NCBI RefSeq assembly: GCF_003258515.1
Contig: NZ_QGEH01000001.1
Span: 2,604,001 to 2,668,000 of the forward strand
DNA from: Marinobacter bohaiensis
Lineage (GTDB): Bacteria > Pseudomonadota > Gammaproteobacteria > Pseudomonadales > Oleiphilaceae
Length of the DNA: 64,000 nucleotides
Reading direction: 5' to 3'
Both the position numbers and the translations under genes were made by a program. Shown here piece after piece: positions 37,961-44,823 of this stretch. The notes beneath the pieces were generated by a model. It did no database searches. It saw only the letters and a program-made list of their open reading frames with translations, and was not told the origin of the DNA. Every line of letters begins with the position of its first letter. The stretch's first letter is position 1.

Positions 37961-38890
37961 ATGAAAGCGACGACAACCACGAACCTGTTGCACCGTATGG
38001 CCGCAACGCCCGTGCTGGAGGCCGGACTGGTCATCGCCTGGAGCTCCGGCTTTATCGGCGGGACCCTGGCCTCCATGACCGCGTCGATCTTCCTGGTGCT
38101 GTTCTGGCGCTTCCTGCTGACGGCGCTGATCCTCCTACCGCTGGCCCTGCCGCAGTTGCGGCGGATGCCGGCACGCGACATCGGCCTGCAGGCACTGATT
38201 GGCAGCTTCGCCATGTTCGGCTACCTGGCCACCATGATCGCGTCCATCGACATGGGCGTGCCGCCTGGCACCGCGGCGCTGATTGCCGCACTGCAGCCGC
38301 TGGCGACCGCGGCGTTGTCGGGCGTCATTCTGGGAGAGAGCGTTGTTCTACGCCAGTGGGCGGGACTGGCCCTGGGCTTTCTCGGGGTAGCGGTATCCGT
38401 TGTCGGCGGGCTGAACGACGCCCCCCTGCTGGGTTACGGCCTGGCGCTGGTGAGCATGGCCTGCATAGTCACCGCCACACTGATCACCAAAGCCAAAGCC
38501 CGGGCGACGCCGATCGTCCCCACGCTGGCGGTTCAATGCGCGGCCTCCGCCGCTCTGTTCGCGCCACTGGCGATGATGGACGGCGGCTTGACCCCGGAAC
38601 TGACTCCCGCGTTCGGTTACGCCGTCGTCTGGTTCATCCTGTTCTCGACACTGGGGGCTTACGGGCTCTACTGGGTCAACCTGGCGCGCACGTCCGCCAC
38701 GCGCGTCTCCAGCCTGATCTACCTGACACCGCCGGTGACGACCGTTTGGGCCTTTGCGATGTTCGGCGAGCCGATCACGCTGCCGGCGGTTGCCGGTTTC
38801 CTGCTCAGTCTGGCGGGCGTCTGGCTGGCGCGGAATCGGCAGCCGGATGGGGAACTCACGCTACCGCGAGAGAGCCGCGGGATGGGATAG
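37961..38890 (+). CDS. EamA (DMT superfamily) transporter
   Basis: Inner-membrane exporter of 309 residues with ten hydrophobic segments in two EamA repeats. Typical elements are LVIAWSSGFIGG at the start of the first repeat, PGTAALIAALQPLATA and the end repeat YLTPPVTTVWAFAMFGE. Such proteins export metabolites or drugs. The ATG has GGGAGG 5 nt upstream; a GTG four codons earlier has none. Under control of the divergent TetR gene. Confidence 0.9.
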   Translation: MKATTTTNLLHRMAATPVLEAGLVIAWSSGFIGGTLASMTASIFLVLFWRFLLTALILLPLALPQLRRMPARDIGLQALIGSFAMFGYLATMIASIDMGVPPGTAALIAALQPLATAALSGVILGESVVLRQWAGLALGFLGVAVSVVGGLNDAPLLGYGLALVSMACIVTATLITKAKARATPIVPTLAVQCAASAALFAPLAMMDGGLTPELTPAFGYAVVWFILFSTLGAYGLYWVNLARTSATRVSSLIYLTPPVTTVWAFAMFGEPITLPAVAGFLLSLAGVWLARNRQPDGELTLPRESRGMG

Positions 38891-38941
38891 CGGCTGGAAG
38901 GAGACAGCCCGGCGCTGCGTCCGGGCTGTCGCGCCTGAGTT

Positions 38942-41164
38942 TCAGGCGCCCTGCGTTTTCTTCAGACTCTCCTGTTCACCCTGAGCGTGACGCGCGGCGC
39001 GGGCCGCATGCAGTTTCTTGTAGCTCTCGATCAGGCGCAGGTGCTTGTCCAGGCCCTCCAGCTGCATGTTGGTCGGGGTCAGGCCGTGGAAACGCACGCT
39101 GCCGTCGACGGTGCCGACCACGGCGTCCATGGTCTGCTCGCCGAACATGCGGCGGAAGTTGTAGAGGTAGTCGTCCAGTTCCAGCTCGTCGTCGAGCACC
39201 ACTTCCAGTACGGCGCACACGGCGCGGTAGAACAGCCCACGCTCGACGGTGTTGTCGTTGAACTGCAGAAACGCCTCGACGAACTCCAGCGCCTCTTCGT
39301 GCCACTGCAGCGCCAGACAGATCAGCGCCTTAAGCTCGAGAATGGTCAGTTGGCCCCATTCGGTGTTCTCGTCGAATTCCACACCGATCAGGGTGATGAT
39401 CGTCATGTAGTCGTCAAGCTGGCTGGCTTCCAGGCGCTCCACCAGGTCCGCCAGCTGTTCGTCGCTGAGGCGGTGCAGGTTTAGGATATCCTCGCGGTAG
39501 TCCAGCGCCATGTTGGTGTTATCCATGATGAGGTCCTCGACCGGATACACCTCGGAATAGCCCGGCACCAGGATGCGGCAGGCCGGCGCGCCCAGTTCCT
39601 CATAGACCGCAACGTAAACCTCCCTGCCCAGCTCGGCGAGGATGCCAAACAGGCGCTCGGCCTCCTCGTCATTGGTACCGGAGAAATCCCACTCGACAAA
39701 CTCGTAGTCGTGCTTCGCGCTGAAGAAACGCCAGGAGACCACGCCGGTGGAGTCGATGAAGTGCTCCACGAAGTTGTTGGGCTCGGACACTGCCTGGCTG
39801 TTGAACGTCGGCGGCGGCACATCGTTCAGCCCCTCGAAGCTGCGGCCCTGCAGCAATTCGGTCAGGCTGCGTTCCAGCGCCACCTCGAGGCTCGGGTGCG
39901 CGCCGAAGGAGGCAAACACGCCGCCAGTACGCGGGTTCATCAGGGTGACGCACATCACCGGGAACTGGCCACCCAGGGACGCGTCCTTCACCAGCACCGG
40001 GAAGCCCTGCGCTTCCAGCGCTTCCAGGCCTTCGACGATGTCCGGGTACTTGGCCAGCACGGCCTGCGGCACGTCCGGCAGGACAATCTCATCCTCGATG
40101 ATCTGCTTCTTCACCGCCCGCTCGAAAATCTCGGACAGGCACTGCACCTGCGCCTCGTTACGGGTGTTGCCGGCGCTCATGCCGTTGCTCAGGAACAGGT
40201 TCTCGATCAGGTTGGACGGGAAATACACCGTCTCGCCGTCGGACTGGCGCACGAACGGCAGCGAGCAGACACCCCGGTCACTGCGGCCGGAGTTCGTGTC
40301 GATCAGGTTGGACCCACGCAGGTCCCCCTCCGGGTCGTAGATGGCGCGGCAGTGCTCGTCCAGGATGCTCTCGGGCAGCTCGTCGTTCGGGCCGGGCTGG
40401 AACCACCGCTCGTTCGGGTAATGCACGAAATCGCTGTGGGCGATCTCCTGGCCGAAGAACTGGTCGTTGTAGAAGAAGTTGCAGTTCAACCGCTCGATGA
40501 ATTCACCCAGCGCGGAGCACAGGGCACTTTCCTTGGTGGCCCCCTTGCCGTTGGTGAAGCACGCCGGCGACGCCGCGTCGCGGATGTGCAGCGACCACAC
40601 GTGCGGCACGATGTTGCGCCAGGAGGCAATCTCGATCTTCATGCCCAGGTCTTCGAGGATGCCCGTCATGTTGGCGATGGTTTCTTCCAGCGGCAGGTCC
40701 TTGCCCTCGATAAAGGTGCGGTCGGCGCTGTCGGTGTCCACCATCAGCAGGGCCTGGGCGTCCTCGTCCAGATTGTCGACCGTCTCGATCTGGAACTCCG
40801 GCCCGGTCTGCACCACCTTTTTCACGGTACAGCGGTCAATAGCGCGCAGGATGCCCTGGCGGTCCTTGTCCGACAGGTCCTCCGGAAGCTCCACCTGGAT
40901 GCGGAAGATCTGGTTGTAGCGGTTCTCCGGGTCGACCACGTTGTTCTGCGACAGCCGGATGTTGTGGGTCGGGATATCCCGCGCCTTGCAGTAGACCCGC
41001 ACGAAATACGCCGCGCACAGGGCCGACGACGCCAGGAAATAGTCGAACGGGCTGGGAGCGGACCCGTCGCCCTTGTAACGCAGGGGCTGGTCCGTGACGA
41101 CGGTGAAGTCGTCGAACTTGGCTTCCAGTCGAAGGTTTTCGAGAAAGTTGACTTTGATTTCCAT
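38942..41164 (-). CDS. ycaO: OsmC-YcaO fusion protein
   Basis: 740 residues with two domains. Residues 1-135 form an OsmC-like domain with the two conserved cysteines (SSALCAAYFV and DRCTVKK), a fold known for thiol-dependent peroxide reduction. From about 165 to the end the sequence follows E. coli YcaO block by block (HIRD, CFTNGKGATK, HYPNE, SNGMSAGNTRNEAQVQ, SFGAHPSLEVALERSLTELLQGR), an ATP-dependent protein linked there to RimO-dependent methylthiolation of ribosomal protein S12. The C-terminus lacks a PxPxP end, so azoline peptide synthesis is unlikely. The start giving MEIKVNFLEN is the natural OsmC beginning; the frame from 41299 adds an unrelated tail. No precursor peptide gene was seen near it. 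Confidence 0.9.
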   Translation of the reverse strand: MEIKVNFLENLRLEAKFDDFTVVTDQPLRYKGDGSAPSPFDYFLASSALCAAYFVRVYCKARDIPTHNIRLSQNNVVDPENRYNQIFRIQVELPEDLSDKDRQGILRAIDRCTVKKVVQTGPEFQIETVDNLDEDAQALLMVDTDSADRTFIEGKDLPLEETIANMTGILEDLGMKIEIASWRNIVPHVWSLHIRDAASPACFTNGKGATKESALCSALGEFIERLNCNFFYNDQFFGQEIAHSDFVHYPNERWFQPGPNDELPESILDEHCRAIYDPEGDLRGSNLIDTNSGRSDRGVCSLPFVRQSDGETVYFPSNLIENLFLSNGMSAGNTRNEAQVQCLSEIFERAVKKQIIEDEIVLPDVPQAVLAKYPDIVEGLEALEAQGFPVLVKDASLGGQFPVMCVTLMNPRTGGVFASFGAHPSLEVALERSLTELLQGRSFEGLNDVPPPTFNSQAVSEPNNFVEHFIDSTGVVSWRFFSAKHDYEFVEWDFSGTNDEEAERLFGILAELGREVYVAVYEELGAPACRILVPGYSEVYPVEDLIMDNTNMALDYREDILNLHRLSDEQLADLVERLEASQLDDYMTIITLIGVEFDENTEWGQLTILELKALICLALQWHEEALEFVEAFLQFNDNTVERGLFYRAVCAVLEVVLDDELELDDYLYNFRRMFGEQTMDAVVGTVDGSVRFHGLTPTNMQLEGLDKHLRLIESYKKLHAARAARHAQGEQESLKKTQGA

Positions 41165-41307
41165 TGCGGGGATTACCAGGTTCGGAGAATTTGACGGGCT
41201 CAACGATCGAGCCACCGCCATTATCCAGTTTTGCGGGGGCGGCGTCTGCACCGATTGCGCAGCGAACCGTACGCGTTGCTGCGTACCGGGCCGGCTCACC
41301 GGACACG

Positions 41308-41337
41308 AAAAAGCGCCCCGCCGGCGGGCGGAGCGCT
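41308..41337 (-). terminator. Terminator of the Sco/PCuAC cluster
   Basis: On the minus strand an 11-bp stem with one G-U pair (41327-41337 with 41312-41322), 4-nt loop and five T residues. Confidence 0.85.
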
Positions 41338-41368
41338 CTCAAGATGAAGGCTGCCTGCGACGGAGCCG

Positions 41369-41953
41369 TTATCCCCGGCTGGCGTCGATCAGGTGTTCCA
41401 GATCGGCCTTCACGGCCTCGACCGGATCGCTGTCGCGGGTCAGGAACTGGGCGTTGCCCCGGGCATCGAACGCGATGACGGCCGCGGCGTGGGAGACGTC
41501 GTAATTGCCGTCCGCGTCCGGCTCGCCGTAGCTGTAGGAAACGCGGAAACGATTGGTCACGTCGTCCAGCTGCTCTTTATCGCCGGTCAGACCGATGAAC
41601 TGCGGGCCGAAGGCGTTGGTGTAGGTGGTCAGGGTTTGCGGCGTGTCCCGCTTCGGGTCCACCGACACGAACAGCACCCGGAACGCCTCCCGATCAGACG
41701 CATCCAGCTGCCGGGTGATCTGCATCAGCCGCGCCAGTGTGGTCGGGCAGACGTCCGGGCAATGGGTGTAGCCAAAGAAGACCAGGGCCGGCTTGCCGGC
41801 GTAGTCCTGCTCGGTCACCGTCCGGCCATTCTCGTCGACCAGCTCAAAGTCGAGCGACGGCAGCTTGTCGGAAATATCCGCCGTGCGCCAGTCATCGGCT
41901 TTGCAGCCAACGAGCATCACGGCGATCAGCAGCAGGAAAAGGTGTCTCAACAT
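41369..41953 (-). CDS. SCO1/SenC family copper chaperone, lipoprotein
   Basis: 194-residue thioredoxin-fold protein that delivers copper to the CuA site of cytochrome oxidase. N-terminal lipobox LVGC; copper-binding CxxxC motif in HCPDVCP (C65, C69) and the third ligand H155 in DVSHAA. VSVDPKRDTPQTL is a family block. It lies 38 nt after a PCuAC gene on the same strand, a pair often seen together because PCuAC and Sco cooperate in CuA maturation. Confidence 0.93.
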   Translation of the reverse strand: MLRHLFLLLIAVMLVGCKADDWRTADISDKLPSLDFELVDENGRTVTEQDYAGKPALVFFGYTHCPDVCPTTLARLMQITRQLDASDREAFRVLFVSVDPKRDTPQTLTTYTNAFGPQFIGLTGDKEQLDDVTNRFRVSYSYGEPDADGNYDVSHAAAVIAFDARGNAQFLTRDSDPVEAVKADLEHLIDASRG

Positions 41954-41991
41954 CGTGTATCCAGATTATCAGCTTGTTCGGGTATCGGGCG

Positions 41992-42432
41992 TCACATATC
42001 CGCCGGCGATACCACGTCGAAGGTCACCGGCAGAGGGTCGTGCCCTTCGAATTCCAGTGTGACCTCCACGTCGTCGCCCAGTTCCAGCGGCACCGAGCGC
42101 TGCATCAGCATCAGGTGGTAGCCGGACGGCGCCAACTCGAAGCTCTCACCGGCCTTGATTTCGATCGCGGGCACGGCGTGCATGTGCATCATGCCGTCTT
42201 TTTCCATGCTCTGGTGGATCTCCACCTTGCCGTAGGCATCGCTGTGGGCCCCCACCAGCTTGATGGTCTCGTCACTGCCGTTGTGCAGGTGGAAGTAACC
42301 CGCCCCAGGGATATCACCGGGGAGCAGGCGCACGCGCGCATCCGACACCTCAACGTCGCCGGCGAAGGCCATTCCGGTGGACAGCACGAACGCCGTGGCG
42401 CCCATCAACAAAGCGTTGGCAAGGTTACGCAT
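41992..42432 (-). CDS. Periplasmic copper chaperone PCu(A)C
   Basis: 146-residue periplasmic protein with a cleavable signal peptide (cut after AFA). The Cu(I)-binding motif H(M)x10Mx21HxM can be followed in VEIHQSMEKDGMMHM and GYHLMLMQ. It passes copper to the oxidase subunit together with the Sco protein encoded next. The first gene of the cluster may be the small unknown gene upstream. Confidence 0.9.
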   Translation of the reverse strand: MRNLANALLMGATAFVLSTGMAFAGDVEVSDARVRLLPGDIPGAGYFHLHNGSDETIKLVGAHSDAYGKVEIHQSMEKDGMMHMHAVPAIEIKAGESFELAPSGYHLMLMQRSVPLELGDDVEVTLEFEGHDPLPVTFDVVSPADM

Positions 42433-42500
42433 GGAGTCATCCTTATCTCGAATGTTGCTGTGGTCTGAGAGCGCGTGCTGACGATCGGCACCGACGATCT

Positions 42501-42848
42501 CTAACAGAAGGCCGCCAGGCCGCAGTTGGAGGTAAACTGGCGGGAATTAACATCCAGCACGATCTGATGTTTGGCGGTGTCGTAGAAGAAAGACTTGAAG
42601 CCCTTATCACTGTCCGCCACCCGATAAGTCCCGCAGATGCCGTAACCGACCCGCACTTCCTCAAGGTTGGCCAGCTCCACCATACTCGCGCTGGCCGACG
42701 GCATGGTCTTGGCAATGGCCCGCTGGATCTCGAACCCTTCCTTGGTCTCCGACAACGCCTGCCCCCCGAAAATCGTCGCGCCCAACAGCGCGCAGCCCAG
42801 CAGGGGAATGGCGAAGACAAAATAGAAAGGACGCGGCAGTTTCTTCAT
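42501..42848 (-). CDS. Small membrane-anchored or exported protein of unknown function
   Basis: About 115 residues from the ATG giving MKKLPRPFYFVFAIPLLGC. One hydrophobic N-terminal segment with a lipobox-like LLGC is followed by a soluble part with three further cysteines, two of them as C-x5-C at the extreme C-terminus (NCGLAAFC) and one in GYGICGTYRV. Longer in-frame starts at 42881 and 42929 exist; none has a clear Shine-Dalgarno. It precedes the PCuAC gene by 68 nt on the same strand, so a role in copper or thiol chemistry is possible but only inferred. Confidence 0.6.
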   Translation of the reverse strand: MKKLPRPFYFVFAIPLLGCALLGATIFGGQALSETKEGFEIQRAIAKTMPSASASMVELANLEEVRVGYGICGTYRVADSDKGFKSFFYDTAKHQIVLDVNSRQFTSNCGLAAFC

Positions 42849-43195
42849 CTCAATCAATCGCTTTGGTGTATGTGGAGACATTACGAGCGCACGGACACCG
42901 TGGATGCCCTGGCGGCGTTTGATGGTCACGGATTATGCAATAGGTGGGCACGCGGTGGGAAGTTCGGGGATGCCGCAGGACTCGTGGGAGTGATGAAGGA
43001 TCGCTGAACACCGATATCGCCCTTCCCCCACCATCCGTCTTTGCCGACACTGTCTTTTCCCGCGGGTATTTGCTTCAATGCCCGGTCTCCGTTTTCGAGA
43101 GTGTCCGCCGTCGTTTCTGGCCTTTATCCGGCCCGGTCTGTGCCGGCTCCGGCGGGCGCTCTGCTCAGTAACCACGTAACTCAGGGAACATCCGA
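42849..43195. other. Divergent interval before rdgC
   Basis: 347 bp with no gene recognised and no convincing promoter hexamers, although both flanking genes must be transcribed from it. Confidence 0.5.
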
Positions 43196-44131
43196 ATGCT
43201 GTTTCGTAACGCCCGAATCTATCGGTTCACCAAGCCGTTTGATGTCGCTCTTGATGAGCTGGAACGCCAGTTGGAAGCGGACGCTTTCAAACCCTGCGGT
43301 CCGCAGGAGTCTTTCCGCCAGGGCTGGGTTCCGCCGCTGGGGCGTCATGGCCAGCAGCTGGTGCACAGCGCCAACGGCTATCACCTGATCGCCCTGCGCA
43401 AGGAAGAGCGCGTGCTGCCGGCGGCTGTGATCAAGGAGGCGGTCACAGAGCGTGTCGAGATGATCGAGGCCGAGCAGATGCGCAAAGTACCGCGCAAGGA
43501 GAAAGACGAGATCAAGGAGCAGTTGACCCAGGAGCTGCTGCCCCGCGCCTTCACCAAGTCCAAGCGCACCTTTGCCTACCTGGCGCCCAAAGACGGCTTC
43601 ATGGTGGTGGACGCCGGCTCCGACAAGCAGGCGGAAGAGATCGCCACCACCCTGCGTAAGGCCATCGGCTCCCTGCCGGTGCGTCCGCCCGCGCTGGAAC
43701 AGGCGCCGACGTTCACCTTCTCCGGCTGGCTCAGCGAGACCGTGGATCTTGCGCCGGCGTTCGAGCTCGGTAACGAGTGCGAGCTGAAGGACACAGGAGA
43801 GGAAGGCGGCGTGGTGCGCTGCAAGGGCCTCGACCTGCTGGGCGACGAGATCCGTAATCACCTCAACGCCGGCATGCAGGTGACCAAGCTGTCACTGAGC
43901 TGGGAGGACAACATCTCCTTCGTGCTGGACGAGGAACTGACTCTGCGCCGCCTGAAATTCGGCGAGGACTTCCAGGAAAAGCTGGACGACATCGACGCCG
44001 ACGATGCGGTCGCCAAGTTCGATGCCTCCTTCAGCCTGATGACCCTGGAATTGGCGCGCCTGTTCCCGGCGATGCTGGAAGCGCTGGGCGGCGAGGACCG
44101 TTCGGCGATTGTCGAGGAAGACGCGGCGTAG
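43196..44131 (+). CDS. rdgC: Recombination-associated protein RdgC
   Basis: Nucleoid-associated DNA-binding protein of 311 residues that forms a ring around duplex DNA and limits RecA action. The start MLFRNARIYRFTKPFD and the blocks GWVPPLG, LPRAFTKSKRTFAY and EDNISFVLDEELTLRRLKF are family hallmarks. A single gene. A REP element begins 28 nt after its stop, and a REP-associated transposase lies next to it. Confidence 0.94.
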   Translation: MLFRNARIYRFTKPFDVALDELERQLEADAFKPCGPQESFRQGWVPPLGRHGQQLVHSANGYHLIALRKEERVLPAAVIKEAVTERVEMIEAEQMRKVPRKEKDEIKEQLTQELLPRAFTKSKRTFAYLAPKDGFMVVDAGSDKQAEEIATTLRKAIGSLPVRPPALEQAPTFTFSGWLSETVDLAPAFELGNECELKDTGEEGGVVRCKGLDLLGDEIRNHLNAGMQVTKLSLSWEDNISFVLDEELTLRRLKFGEDFQEKLDDIDADDAVAKFDASFSLMTLELARLFPAMLEALGGEDRSAIVEEDAA

Positions 44132-44158
44132 GTCGCCGCTGGGGCGGCCCGCGGGGCC

Positions 44159-44248
44159 GCTCCGAAACTGAAGTTTCGGCTACACTCTGGGGCACCTGCC
44201 AGGCAATGTAGCGGGAGCTTTAGCTTCCGAGGCGCCTAACAGGCGCCC
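44159..44248 (+). repeat. REP doublet upstream of the RAYT gene
   Basis: 90-nt unit made of a palindrome CCGAAACTGAAGTTTCGG (44162-44179), a conserved CTACACTCTGGGG segment, and a second hairpin GGGAGCTTTAGCTTCC with GGCGCC pairs. A nearly identical copy in the same orientation lies downstream of the transposase gene. Confidence 0.88.
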
Positions 44249-44270
44249 AGATTCCATGGATGGAATTCAC

Positions 44271-44705
44271 ATGTCGTACAAAGAAGCCGTTCGGCACCGT
44301 CAATCGGTGATCGGCCAAGAGTACCTCATCACGATCTGCCTTCAGGATCGACAGCCCCTCTTCCAGCACTTTGATTTAGCCCGCGCTGTTGTCCATGCCT
44401 TCCGAAAAATGGAAGCCCAAGCTCAGGCATCCGTTCTTGCCTGGGTTGTGATGCCGGACCATCTGCATGCTCTGATTTCACTGTCGAACCCTAAAGGGCT
44501 AGGCAATACGGTCGCTCACTTCAAGATCGATGTGTCCCGATGTGCCAGCCGCCGAATTCCGTGGCAAAAGGGATTTCATGAGCGAACATTGCGGAAAGCG
44601 GATGATCGAAAGGATATTGCCCGGTATATCATTCTGAATCCCGTGCGAGCGGGTCTTGTTGCCTCCGTGCGGGAGTATCCACATTGGGACTCGGTTTATC
44701 TTTGA
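44271..44705 (+). CDS. REP-associated tyrosine transposase (RAYT, TnpA-REP)
   Basis: Single-copy transposase-like endonuclease of the Y1/HUH class, about 144 residues. The HUH motif is HLH in MPDHLHALIS, and the catalytic tyrosine is in IARYIILNPVRAGLV. RAYTs recognise and cut REP hairpins and are thought to spread them. The ATG at 44271 has GGA 6 nt upstream; an ATG at 44256 would add five residues. It lies exactly between two direct copies of a 90-nt REP doublet, the expected arrangement. Its base composition (about half GC) is lower than that of its neighbours, which fits acquired DNA. Confidence 0.9.
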   Translation: MSYKEAVRHRQSVIGQEYLITICLQDRQPLFQHFDLARAVVHAFRKMEAQAQASVLAWVVMPDHLHALISLSNPKGLGNTVAHFKIDVSRCASRRIPWQKGFHERTLRKADDRKDIARYIILNPVRAGLVASVREYPHWDSVYL

Positions 44706-44730
44706 CGTGCATTCGGCAGCCTTGGCGACT

Positions 44731-44821
44731 GCTCCGAAACTGAAATTTCGGCTACACTCTGGGGGCTTCTCCCAGGCAATGTAGCGGGAGCTTTAGCTTC
44801 CGAGGCGCCAGAAAGGCGCCC
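44731..44821 (+). repeat. REP doublet downstream of the RAYT gene
   Basis: Direct copy of 44159-44248, with palindrome CCGAAACTGAAATTTCGG at 44734-44751. It ends 3 nt before the stop codon of the acetyltransferase gene on the other strand, so it sits in that gene's 3' end of transcription. Confidence 0.88.
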
Positions 44822-44823
44822 TA

